Shown one piece after another: positions 28,741 through 36,728 of a stretch of 64,000 nt of DNA (within the stretch, counting starts at the first letter, position 1; each line of letters opens with the position of its first letter). Origin of the DNA: Pseudomonas sp. RGM2987. Its GTDB lineage: Bacteria > Pseudomonadota > Gammaproteobacteria > Pseudomonadales > Pseudomonadaceae. The position numbers and the translations under genes are program-made. The notes under the pieces were generated by a model, which did no database searches, was not told the origin of the DNA, and saw nothing but the letters and a program-made list of their open reading frames with translations. The DNA is taken from positions 62,001 through 126,000 of the forward strand of contig NZ_JALJDX010000218.1 of the NCBI RefSeq assembly GCF_022952855.1, read 5' to 3'.

Positions 28741-29891
28741 GCGCCACGCCACAACAGGCGCTGGACTGGCTTGCTGACCAGCGCCCAGCCATGGAGGCGC
28801 TGTTGCAGCGTATCGTCGACACCGACTCCAACAGCTATGACAAGGCCGGTGTCGACGCTGTGGGCGCGCTGCTCGCCGCTGAACTGGCAGCCGACGGCAT
28901 CCAGCTCAAGCGCATGCCGGTCGAGGGTTTTGGCGACGTGCTACTCGCGCAAGTGCCAGGCGAACCTGGGAAGCCAGTGTTGCTGCTGGGCCATCGCGAC
29001 ACGGTGTTCCCCAAAGGCACCACCGCGACTCGCGGCTACAGCCGCGATGGCAACCTCGCCTTTGGCCCCGGCGTCGCCGACATGAAAGGCGGACTGGTGC
29101 TCAATTGCTTCGCCCTCAAGGCGCTCAAACGCGCCGGCCGGTTACCCTATCCGGTTCAGGTGCTGTACACCGGTGACGAAGAAATTGGTTCCGGCAGCGC
29201 CAGAACCCATATCGAAAGCGCAGCCCGGGCCGCACGCGCCGTGCTCAATACCGAACCCGGCCGGGCCAGCGGTAACGTGGTCAGCGCACGCAAAGGCGGT
29301 GCCACGCTGATCATCGAAGTCAGCGGCCGCGCGGCGCATGCCGGGGTCAACCATGCCGACGGCGCCAGCGCCATCGAGGCCCTGGCACGCAAGATCGTCA
29401 AGCTCCATGCCTTGACCGATTACCCGGCAGGCATCACCACTAACGTGGGCCTGATATCCGGTGGCACCTCCAGCAACACCGTCGCGCCCAGCGCCTGTGC
29501 CCGGCTGGACGTGCGCTTCATCGAACTCAAGCACTGGGACCGGATCTTGAGCGCAATCGAGGCCATCGTCGCAGAAGAAGAACTGATCGGCACCCACGCC
29601 ATCCTCAAGGAAGCGACGACCTTCCTGCCGATGGAAGCCCATCACAGCGAACGGCTGCTGCGCATCTACCAACAAAAAGCGCGGGCCTTGGGTTTCAACG
29701 TCGAAGGCGAATTCACCGGCGGTTGCGCCGACTCCGGATTCACCGCCAGCCTGGGCATTGCAACCCTGTGTGGCCTCGGGCCGGTGGGTGGCAAGGTCCA
29801 CACTGATCGTGAGTATCTGGAACTGGACACACTGGTGCCTCGTGCGCAGGCCTTGGTGGCGACCATTCTGGCTGTTGGCGAGAGCAGTTGA
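28737..29891 (+). CDS. M20-family peptidase, carboxypeptidase G2-like
   Basis: The protein has 384 residues from ATG 28737 (ATGA overlap with the previous gene). The M20 blocks are VLLLGHRDTVFPKGT (metal His/Asp), FGPGVADMKGGLVL (bridging Asp), LYTGDEEIGSGSAR (catalytic Glu pair), and late ligands in TGGCADSGFTA and KVHTDREYLEL. The spacing and the GHRDTVFP text resemble glutamate carboxypeptidase (CPG2-type) enzymes, which remove C-terminal Glu from folates or peptides. Unlike secreted CPG2 it has no signal peptide. It is the last gene of the transporter-peptidase operon. Two REPINs follow within 240 nt. Confidence 0.88.
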   Translation: MSATPQQALDWLADQRPAMEALLQRIVDTDSNSYDKAGVDAVGALLAAELAADGIQLKRMPVEGFGDVLLAQVPGEPGKPVLLLGHRDTVFPKGTTATRGYSRDGNLAFGPGVADMKGGLVLNCFALKALKRAGRLPYPVQVLYTGDEEIGSGSARTHIESAARAARAVLNTEPGRASGNVVSARKGGATLIIEVSGRAAHAGVNHADGASAIEALARKIVKLHALTDYPAGITTNVGLISGGTSSNTVAPSACARLDVRFIELKHWDRILSAIEAIVAEEELIGTHAILKEATTFLPMEAHHSERLLRIYQQKARALGFNVEGEFTGGCADSGFTASLGIATLCGLGPVGGKVHTDREYLELDTLVPRAQALVATILAVGESS

Positions 29892-29903
29892 GAACACAAA
29901 AAC

Positions 29904-29996
29904 CTGTGGGAGCGAGCCTGCTCGCGATGAGGCCAGCAAGCCCAACATCCATGTGACTGAACCACCGCCTTCGCGAGCAAGCCCGCTCCCACAGGG
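29904..29996. repeat. REPIN (paired REP hairpins), copy 1
   Basis: CCTGTGGGAGCGAGCCTGCT and AGCAAGCCCGCTCCCACAGG flank a spacer of about 50 nt, forming a long imperfect hairpin. This is the usual pseudomonad REP doublet, found between genes. It is nearly identical to copy 2 just downstream, and both lie in the convergent gap before the AceE-like gene. Confidence 0.85.
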
Positions 29997-30034
29997 GGTT
30001 GCGGGTGTTCACAACATTTGCGCGATACAAAAAA

Positions 30035-30127
30035 ACCTGTGGGAGCGAGCCTGCTCGCGATGAGGCCAGCAAGCCCAACATCCACGTGACTGAACCATCG
30101 CCTTCGCGAGCAAGCTCGCTCCCACAG
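30035..30127. repeat. REPIN, copy 2
   Basis: The same arrangement as copy 1, with a few base differences (for example CACGTGACTGAACCATCG instead of CATGTGACTGAACCACCG). It ends 14 nt before the stop codon of the convergent AceE-like gene and may shield that transcript from 3' decay. Confidence 0.85.
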
Positions 30128-30141
30128 GGGGGAGGCCGACT

Positions 30142-32841
30142 TCAAGCGTCCCAGGGGACCACTGCGTCAACGTCAATGGCGTAGCGCTCAATGGCCTCGG
30201 CACAGACACTGGCGTCCAGATGCCCCTCATGCACCAGTGCGGTCAGCGCACTCAGGACGATCTGATGGCGGTCCACTTCGAAGAACCTGCGCAACTGGCT
30301 GCGAGTATCGCTGCGACCAAAGCCGTCGGTGCCGAGCACGGTGTAACGGGCATCGAGATAACTGGCGATCAGTTGAGGCAAGGCGCGCACGTAATCGGTA
30401 CAGGCAATGATCGGCGCCGTGTCGTCGAGCGACTCCTGAACATGGCTGCGCCGCGCGGTTTGCCCGGGATGCAGGCGGTTCCAGCGTTCCACTTCCCGGG
30501 CATCCCGGGCCAGCTCGGTGAAGCTGGTGACGCTCCAGACGTCGCTGTCGATGTTCCAGTCGCGGGCCAACAATTCGGCCGCCGCGATCACCTCAAGCAG
30601 GATCGTGCCGGAACCCAACAGCTGAACGCTGCCGCGCGCATCTTCGACTTCATGCCGGGCGAACAGGTACATGCCTTTGATAATTGCCTGCTCGACACCT
30701 TCGGGAAGATTGGGCTGCGGGTAGTTCTCGTTCATCAGGGTGACGTAATAAAACTCGTCGACCTGGCGCTCCAGCATCTGGCGCATGCCGTGGTCCAGGA
30801 TCACCGCAAACTCACCGGCGAACGCCGGATCGTAGGCACGGCAATTGGGCACCATCGACGCCATCAAATGGCTGTTGCCGTCCTGGTGCTGCAAGCCTTC
30901 ACCGCCCAGGGTCGTGCGCCCCGCAGTCGCGCCGAGCAGGAACCCGCGAGCGCGCTGATCCGCCGCAGCCCAGATCAGATCGCCAATGCGCTGGAAGCCA
31001 AACATCGAGTAATAGATGTAGAACGGCAGCATCGGCAGGCCATGCACCGAGTAGCTGGTCGCGGCAGCCACCCAGGAACTGATGGCGCCGGCCTCACTGA
31101 TGCCCTCTTCGAGAATCTGCCCGTCCAGAGCTTCTCGATAACTCAGGATCGAACCAATGTCCTCCGGCTCATAACGCTGCCCCACGCTGGAGTAGATACC
31201 GATCTGTTTGAACAGGCTGGCCATGCCGAAGGTACGCGCCTCATCCGCCACGATCGGCACGATGCGCGGCCCCAGTTGCTTGTCCCGCAGCAAGCCGCTA
31301 AGCATGCGCACGAAGGCCATGGTGGTGGACATTTCCTTGCCTTCGGCGGCGACGGCAAACCCGGCGTAGCTGCCTACATCGGGTACGGCCAATGACTCGC
31401 AGGTTGAAGGTCGCGTAGGCATGTAACCGCCCAACGCACGGCGGCGTTCATGCAGGTAGCGCATTTCGGCACTGTCGTCGCCCGGCTTGAAGAAGCTCAG
31501 CGAAGTGGCCTGTTCATCGGTCAACGGCAGGTTGAAACGGTTGCGGAATGCGATCAACGCCTCGTGATCGAGTTTCTTCTGCTGGTGCACGGTCATCTTG
31601 CCCTGCCCGGCGTCGCCCATGCCGAAGCCCTTCTTGGTTTGGGCCAGGATGACCGTAGGTTTCTTGCCCTCGTGCATTGCGCTTTGATACGCGGCAAAGA
31701 TTTTCACCAGGTCATGACCTCCGCGCTTGAGGCGGTCGATCTGCTCATCGGTCAGGCCTTGGGCCAAATGCGCCAGGGCTTCGTCCTGGCCGAAGAAATG
31801 CTCGCGGTTGAAGCGCCCGTCCTTGGCCGCGAACGTCTGGAACTGGCCATCGACCGTAGCCGACAATGCTCGGACCAGCGCGCCATCTTTATCTCGTGCA
31901 AACAGGCCGTCCCAGTCGGAGCCCCAGACCAGTTTGATGACGTTCCAGCCGGCCCCACCGAACAGCGCCTCCAGCTCATCAATGATGCGCCCATTGCCAC
32001 GCACCGGACCGTCCAGGCGCTGAAGGTTGCAGTTGACCACCCACACCAGATTATCCAGTCCTTCACGCGCCGCCAGGGTCAGCGCCGACATGCTTTCCGG
32101 CTCATCCATTTCACCGTCGCCAAACACCCCCCAGACGGTTCGCCCCGAGGTATTTTGCAGGCCGCGATGCTCCAGATAACGCATGAAACGCGCCTGGTAG
32201 ATCGAGCTGATCGGACCGATACCCATCGAGCCGGTCGGGAACTGCCAGAAGTCCGGCATCAGCCACGGGTGCGGGTAGCTCGACAACCCCCGCGCACCAT
32301 TGGCACGTGCGCCGATCTCTTGCCGATAATGGTGCAGATCCTGTTCCTCGAGGCGCCCTTCCAGAAAGGCTCGTGCATAAACGCCCGGTGCCGAGTGCGG
32401 CTGGTAGAACACCAGATCACCGCCATGAGTGTCGGTGCGCGCCTTGAAAAAATGGTTGAAGCCCACTTCAAATAAATCGGCGGCGCTGGCGTAACTGGCG
32501 ATGTGGCCGCCCAGCTCCCCATAGGCCTGGTTGGCCCTGGCGACCATGACCAGCGCGTTCCAGCGCATGATCGACGCCAGTCGCTCTTCCAGCGCCAGGT
32601 CACCCGCAAACACCGGCTGCTGCTCGACGCTGATGGTATTGATATAGGGCGTACCGTGGCGGGGCCGCCAACCAATCTCGCACGTGCCGGCCACGGCCAC
32701 TAGCATGTCGAGGATCTGTTTCGCCCGGGCCGTGCCGCCGTGGTCGATGACGGACAGCAACGCTTCCCGCCACTCGCCCATTTCCTGTGCATCTTCAACT
32801 GTCTCGCCCGGAATTGGGATCTGGATATCGGATGGGTTCAT
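30142..32841 (-). CDS. AceE-like 2-oxoacid dehydrogenase E1 (pyruvate/2-oxobutyrate)
   Basis: The protein has 899 residues, the size of homodimeric AceE. ATG 32841 follows CAGGAGTT. Thiamine-diphosphate-binding text is present: the GDGEMDEPES stretch (about residue 235-245) followed by NCNLQRLDGPVRGNG, which is the GDG...NLQ motif, and transketolase-like middle and C-terminal domains (TTLGGEGLQHQDGNSH, MNENYPQPNLPEG). E1 decarboxylates a 2-oxoacid and loads the acyl group onto lipoyl E2. No E2/E3 is encoded nearby, so it may borrow those of the main complex. It is the last gene of the acdS operon, which makes 2-oxobutyrate, so that is the likely substrate. MdeB beside methionine gamma-lyase in P. 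putida is a precedent. Confidence 0.85.
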   Translation of the reverse strand: MNPSDIQIPIPGETVEDAQEMGEWREALLSVIDHGGTARAKQILDMLVAVAGTCEIGWRPRHGTPYINTISVEQQPVFAGDLALEERLASIMRWNALVMVARANQAYGELGGHIASYASAADLFEVGFNHFFKARTDTHGGDLVFYQPHSAPGVYARAFLEGRLEEQDLHHYRQEIGARANGARGLSSYPHPWLMPDFWQFPTGSMGIGPISSIYQARFMRYLEHRGLQNTSGRTVWGVFGDGEMDEPESMSALTLAAREGLDNLVWVVNCNLQRLDGPVRGNGRIIDELEALFGGAGWNVIKLVWGSDWDGLFARDKDGALVRALSATVDGQFQTFAAKDGRFNREHFFGQDEALAHLAQGLTDEQIDRLKRGGHDLVKIFAAYQSAMHEGKKPTVILAQTKKGFGMGDAGQGKMTVHQQKKLDHEALIAFRNRFNLPLTDEQATSLSFFKPGDDSAEMRYLHERRRALGGYMPTRPSTCESLAVPDVGSYAGFAVAAEGKEMSTTMAFVRMLSGLLRDKQLGPRIVPIVADEARTFGMASLFKQIGIYSSVGQRYEPEDIGSILSYREALDGQILEEGISEAGAISSWVAAATSYSVHGLPMLPFYIYYSMFGFQRIGDLIWAAADQRARGFLLGATAGRTTLGGEGLQHQDGNSHLMASMVPNCRAYDPAFAGEFAVILDHGMRQMLERQVDEFYYVTLMNENYPQPNLPEGVEQAIIKGMYLFARHEVEDARGSVQLLGSGTILLEVIAAAELLARDWNIDSDVWSVTSFTELARDAREVERWNRLHPGQTARRSHVQESLDDTAPIIACTDYVRALPQLIASYLDARYTVLGTDGFGRSDTRSQLRRFFEVDRHQIVLSALTALVHEGHLDASVCAEAIERYAIDVDAVVPWDA

Positions 32842-33260
32842 GAGCAACTCCTGCTGGTGTCGGGTAACACTTCAAGGGGGTGCGAACGGTTCACCCGGGC
32901 GAGGCTTTTCACCTGTTCTACCGCCGCAATGACCGAGCGTTCGGCCGCCCCGTCTGGAGCAATCGGGTAGATGCAGGGCTGACCAATGGAAAGGTCGTGC
33001 AACAAATGCTCATCCACTTCACCGAGTACCACAAAACAGTAATCACCCTCGGCCACTCGCCCTTCAGCGAGCTGACCAGACCCTGTCTTCACAGCATCGA
33101 TATGGATCAGTGCAACATTGTCGAAGCAGCTGAAACCCTGATGGATCAAGTCAATATGATCGCTATCAAGCCCACCCGCGATGACCACGATTCGTGTGCA
33201 ATTTGAAGGCTCGCGCATCCACTTCAGGGCGTTGTTACGACAGTAGGCCGCTTGGCTCAT
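32838..33260 (-). CDS. Unknown protein of the acdS operon (B)
   Basis: The product has 140 residues from ATG 33260. Its stop overlaps the AceE-like start (ATGA), which is strong evidence for coupled translation with E1. The first 45 residues read CRNNALKWMREPSNCTRIVV, then IAGGLDSDHIDLIHQGFSCF and DNVALIHIDA. They resemble the upstream neighbour (A) in pattern: W-hydrophobic-basic-EPS, a strand, then ID..H and D-x-V-A. No known domain, signal peptide or membrane helix is seen. It ends with a basic, Ser-rich tail. The role is unknown. A subunit or chaperone of the E1 enzyme is one possibility from the coupling alone. Confidence 0.65.
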   Translation of the reverse strand: MSQAAYCRNNALKWMREPSNCTRIVVIAGGLDSDHIDLIHQGFSCFDNVALIHIDAVKTGSGQLAEGRVAEGDYCFVVLGEVDEHLLHDLSIGQPCIYPIAPDGAAERSVIAAVEQVKSLARVNRSHPLEVLPDTSRSCS

Positions 33261-33319
33261 TGGCGTTGCCTTTGTTGTTTGGGAGGGTGATTCAACAGGT
33301 GAATTAGCGCGGTCACCGG

Positions 33320-33784
33320 CTAAATGACGCCGCGTGCCTGCAGCACGCTTTTCGCCAGACGGCGGGTCGCCGAAAGCACTTGTTCTACCTGTTGATCCAT
33401 CGCTGTGGTGGATGAGGCTATCGTTCCCAGCTCGACGACGCGCAACGGGTGACCGCGCACCGACCCCAGCCAGGCCAAGCCAGGCACCGTGCCGACTTCG
33501 ACGTCCAGTAAAAAACTTTCGTGGGAGACCGAGCGCAACAGCTGGCTGGCATGACACGCATAGCCCTCAGCGGATTGCTCCGGGCCAGACCCGCCCCGCA
33601 ACCAGTCGACCATCAACGCCTCGGATTGCTTGACGGCCAGATAAGCCACCTGGTCCCAGTCATCTATCGCCACGTGCAGCTGGTCGATCATGTATTTGGG
33701 CAACGCGGCGCTGGTGACGATGATCACTCCGGCATCCGCCGAAGGTTCCTTGATCCAGACTGCGGATTGCGATATCGCATGCAT
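33320..33784 (-). CDS. Unknown protein of the acdS operon (A), likely paralogue of B
   Basis: The product has 154 residues from ATG 33784, preceded by GGGAG. It lies between acdS (137 nt upstream, with a degenerate REP) and protein B (59 nt downstream), all on the minus strand. The N-terminus SAVWIKEPSADAGVIIVTSA, then ALPKYMIDQLHVAIDDWDQVAYLAV in part, lines up by eye with protein B (A-x-W-I/M-K/R-EPS, a hydrophobic strand, ID..H, D-x-V-A). The second half is helical (QQVEQVLSATRRLAKSVLQA). No known family is recognised. The pair probably arose by tandem duplication. Confidence 0.65.
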   Translation of the reverse strand: MHAISQSAVWIKEPSADAGVIIVTSAALPKYMIDQLHVAIDDWDQVAYLAVKQSEALMVDWLRGGSGPEQSAEGYACHASQLLRSVSHESFLLDVEVGTVPGLAWLGSVRGHPLRVVELGTIASSTTAMDQQVEQVLSATRRLAKSVLQARGVI

Positions 33785-33812
33785 GGCGCTACTCCCGGCG
33801 GTTTGATAGCAG

Positions 33813-33907
33813 CTGCTTGCTCCTGTCGGCGATCCGACGATGAGGCCATGACATCCAATATTGATGCCGACTGCCCCACCGCTTCGTGAGCAAGCTCGCT
33901 CCTACAG
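33813..33907. repeat. Degenerate REP doublet between acdS and the next gene
   Basis: CTGCTTGCTCCTGTCGGCGA on one side and CGTGAGCAAGCTCGCTCCTA then CAGG on the other resemble the REPIN arms seen at 29.9 kb, with more differences. It lies 15 nt after the acdS stop and may weaken read-through into the distal operon genes. Confidence 0.55.
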
Positions 33908-33921
33908 GTCATTGGCGTTAA

Positions 33922-34938
33922 TCAGCCATTGCGGAACAGGAAGCTGTAGGCGTTCAGCGCAGGTGCCCCGCCCAAGTGTGCGTAAAGCACTTTCGAGCCT
34001 TCGGGGAACTCACCACGGCGGACCATTTCGATCATCCCGTGCATGGATTTGCCTTCATATACGGGGTCGGTCAACACACCTTCAAGGCTGCCGCACAGGC
34101 GAATGGCTTCCAGCGTGCCTTCGTTGGGCAAACCATATTCGGGGTAAGCGAAGCGTGTATCGAGCACTACGTCGTCTTCGGTGATCTCACGACCCAGCTC
34201 CACCAGCTCAGCGGTGTGGCGGGCGATACGCAGAATCTGTGCCTTGGTTTTCTCGGGCTTGGCCGAGGCATCAATGCCGATGACGTTCTTCGAACGGCCG
34301 TCGGCAGCGAAACCGACGACCATGCCGGCCTGGGTACTGCCGGTCACGGAGCAGACCACGATGTAGTCGAACTTGAACCCCAGTTGTTTTTCCTGCTCCC
34401 GCACTTCGTCGGCAAAGCCGACGAACCCGAGCCCGCCGTAGGGATGTTCGGAACAACCTGCCGGTATCGGGAACGGCTTGCCACCGCGCTCCACCACGTC
34501 GTTCATGGCCTTCTCCCAGCTGGGCCGAATACCGATGTCGAATCCTGCAGCGTCCAGTCGTACGTCCGCACCCATGATGCGGGACATCTCGATATTGCCG
34601 ACCCGGTCATACACGGCGTCGGAGTAGTTCACCCAATTTTCCTGGACCAGCACACACTTCATGCCGAGGTGGGCAGCAACGGCGGCGACCTGGCGGGTCT
34701 GGTTCGACTGGATCCCGCCGATGGACACCAGGGTGTCGCAGCCTTGTTCGAGCGCCTCAGGAATCAGGTATTCGAGCTTGCGCGTCTTGTTGCCGCCGAA
34801 CGCCAGGCCGCTGTTGCAGTCTTCACGTTTGGCATACAACTCGACCTTGCCGCCCAGGTGTTCGCTGAGGCGTTTCAAAGGCGTGATGGGAGAAGGACCG
34901 AAGGTCAGCGGATAACGTTTAAAGCGATTCAGGTTCAT
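33922..34938 (-). CDS. acdS: 1-aminocyclopropane-1-carboxylate deaminase
   Basis: The protein has 338 residues, the exact usual length. It is a fold-type II pyridoxal-phosphate enzyme that opens ACC, the precursor of the plant hormone ethylene, to 2-oxobutyrate and ammonia. The PLP lysine is K51 in FGGNKTRK and the second-base serine is in SIGGIQSNQTRQ (S78 region). Y294-E295 in DPVYEGKSMHG and L322 in YAHLGGAPAL are the residues that separate true ACC deaminases from D-cysteine desulfhydrases. ATG 34938 is in the context GGAGCAGAGTCATG. acdR is divergent 201 nt away. Expression is expected to respond to ACC through AcdR. This gene strongly suggests a root-associated lifestyle. Confidence 0.96.
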   Translation of the reverse strand: MNLNRFKRYPLTFGPSPITPLKRLSEHLGGKVELYAKREDCNSGLAFGGNKTRKLEYLIPEALEQGCDTLVSIGGIQSNQTRQVAAVAAHLGMKCVLVQENWVNYSDAVYDRVGNIEMSRIMGADVRLDAAGFDIGIRPSWEKAMNDVVERGGKPFPIPAGCSEHPYGGLGFVGFADEVREQEKQLGFKFDYIVVCSVTGSTQAGMVVGFAADGRSKNVIGIDASAKPEKTKAQILRIARHTAELVELGREITEDDVVLDTRFAYPEYGLPNEGTLEAIRLCGSLEGVLTDPVYEGKSMHGMIEMVRRGEFPEGSKVLYAHLGGAPALNAYSFLFRNG

Positions 34939-34956
34939 GACTCTGCTCCTTGTGTA

Positions 34957-34968
34957 TTGGATATCCAA
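34957..34968. promoter_or_regulatory. Palindrome TTGGATATCCAA upstream of acdS
   Basis: A perfect 12-bp palindrome lies 18 nt before the acdS start in the acdS-acdR gap, possibly in the leader or at a regulator site. The gap also holds an AT-rich tract (35033-35125) suited to Lrp-type binding. No consensus is claimed. Confidence 0.4.
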
Positions 34969-35139
34969 GCGCCAGACCGAAAGGCAAAAAGGGCTGCGTT
35001 CCAGGTTCTTTCAGAGGGGCTTCGATGAGTCCAATATTAAGAACAAAGCGAAAAATATGTGTTGCAAGTTTAGGCGCCTTGAAGAAATATAAATTTTCAA
35101 TTTCCACTTAAACCATATTTTTATTGTGTAGAAATCGAC

Positions 35140-35649
35140 ATGAACGCAACAAACAACCACAAGAAACTCGGCACCCCAGCTGCAGAGCCGCACCCGCTGG
35201 ACCGGACCGACCGCGCCATTCTCAAGACCCTGCAGCGAGACGCCTCGATCTCCAATGTAGCGCTCGCCGAAAAGGTAAAGCTGAGTGCGCCGGCCTGCCT
35301 GCGACGAGTCGAACGCCTCAAGCAAGAGGGCCTGATCAAGGGCATTGTCGCGTTGCTGGACAGTCAAGCGCTCGATGCTGGGATGGTGGTGTTGATCGGC
35401 GTGGTGCTGGACCGCTCGACGCCGGAATCCTTCGCCGCCTTCGAAGCCGCGGCGCAAAAGGTGTCCGGCTGCATGGAATGCCATGTGGTGACGGGGGAAT
35501 TCGACTACTTCATGTTGATACGAACCAAGGACAGCAACAGTTTCAACCGGCTCCACGCGGAGCAATTGCTTTACCTGCCCGGGGTTCGCCAGATTCGCTC
35601 GTTCATGGGGTTGCGCCAGGTCTTGTCGACAACCCACATTCCCCTTTGA
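35140..35649 (+). CDS. acdR: Lrp/AsnC-family regulator of ACC deaminase
   Basis: The protein has 169 residues. The N-terminal helix-turn-helix (LDRTDRAILKTLQRDASISN, then VALAEKVKLSAPACLRRVER) and the C-terminal ligand-binding RAM domain (about 85-165, with HVVTGEFDYFMLIRTKDSNS) are complete. A divergent Lrp-type gene next to acdS is the standard AcdR arrangement: AcdR forms octamers that respond to ACC and leucine and activate acdS. The start ATG 35140 is followed by a 20-residue polar extension before the DNA-binding domain, as in other AcdR proteins. Confidence 0.92.
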   Translation: MNATNNHKKLGTPAAEPHPLDRTDRAILKTLQRDASISNVALAEKVKLSAPACLRRVERLKQEGLIKGIVALLDSQALDAGMVVLIGVVLDRSTPESFAAFEAAAQKVSGCMECHVVTGEFDYFMLIRTKDSNSFNRLHAEQLLYLPGVRQIRSFMGLRQVLSTTHIPL

Positions 35650-35674
35650 GGCTCGAATTGAGGCTGCCGCTCGT

Positions 35675-36568
35675 CTATAGAGAAATCCCCATCCCCCGCC
35701 GCACCTCTCGCACATCCCGCGCAGGCGACGCACCAAACTGCCGAACATACTCACGGCTAAACTGCGACGCGCTTTCATAACCGACAGCGTAAGCCACGTC
35801 AGACGCGCGATGTTCCCCGGCCAGCAAAAGCTGACGAGCCTCCTGCAACCTAAGTTGCTTCTGATATTGGATAGGACTGAGGCCGGTCAGCGACAAAAAA
35901 TGCCGATGCAGGCTCGCCCGGCTCATGCCGGCGGCGTCGCACAAGGCCTCGATGCGAAGTCGGGTGGTGGAGTTGTCCCTGATCCAGGCGACGGCCCGGC
36001 GGATCCTGCCCAGTGCGCCGTCGGGTTGGGCTATCTGACGCAGAATCCGGCCTTGGGGCCCCTGCAAGAGACGATAGAGCAATTCCCGTTCGAGCATGGG
36101 GCCGAGAACCGGGATGTCGGCGGGTGTATCGAGCAATGACAATAAGCGCAGCAACGTGTCGCGCAGCGAAGCATTCATCGGATTGATCGTGATGCCGATT
36201 CCCTTTTGTTCGCGCTCGCGAACCGGCGGCATGATCGCTGCCAGTTCCGCCAGGGTGGCCGGGTCCAACACCAGCGATACGGCGACGTAGGGTTGCCCGT
36301 CTTCGGCATCGAGAATTTGCCCGGTCAAGGGCAGGTCCAGCGCGCTGATGAGATAGTGCTCACTGTCGTAGCTCAGCAGGCTGTCGTTGATCGCGACGCG
36401 CTTGGAGCCTTGCAGGATGAAGCAGATCATCGAGCGATACAGGCAGGGCGCCTGGTCTGTAGAGCCTTGGCCGACGCACAGGTCCACACGCGGAATCGGC
36501 GTGGCGGTCAATCCCGGCGGCGCATGGCGCAGGGCTATATCAAGATGCGGGGCAAGATCTCTGTTCAT
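35675..36568 (-). CDS. AraC-family transcriptional regulator
   Basis: The protein has 297 residues from ATG 36568. The longer frame adds an unlikely 19 residues. The N-terminal half (about 30-180) matches the AraC_N/cupin type (LYRSMICFILQGSKRVAIND). The C-terminal half has two helix-turn-helix units (IEALCDAAGMSRASLHRHF and ASDVAYAVGYESASQFSREY). It is divergent to a short-chain dehydrogenase gene, with 160 nt between starts, so it probably controls that gene. Its 3' end is 25 nt from the acdR stop (convergent). The effector is unknown. Confidence 0.9.
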   Translation of the reverse strand: MNRDLAPHLDIALRHAPPGLTATPIPRVDLCVGQGSTDQAPCLYRSMICFILQGSKRVAINDSLLSYDSEHYLISALDLPLTGQILDAEDGQPYVAVSLVLDPATLAELAAIMPPVREREQKGIGITINPMNASLRDTLLRLLSLLDTPADIPVLGPMLERELLYRLLQGPQGRILRQIAQPDGALGRIRRAVAWIRDNSTTRLRIEALCDAAGMSRASLHRHFLSLTGLSPIQYQKQLRLQEARQLLLAGEHRASDVAYAVGYESASQFSREYVRQFGASPARDVREVRRGMGISL

Positions 36569-36728
36569 AGGGCCGATTATGCCCGTGCCCGGCCAGGGCA
36601 CAAGGCGGTTGAGACAATCAGGCATTAAATTGAGCTGATCGGGCGTGGGTTACAAAGCGCTCATTGCCTATCTTGGCCAGGTCAAGATCGCGCCGAAAAA
36701 GGCGTACCTAACCCAGCAGAGATGACCC

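Noticed and set aside
30220..31395. Plus-strand frame of 391 codons
   Set aside because: Antisense to the AceE-like gene, whose motifs are clear. High-GC shadow.
33976..35028. Plus-strand frame of 350 codons
   Set aside because: Antisense to acdS, which is certain.
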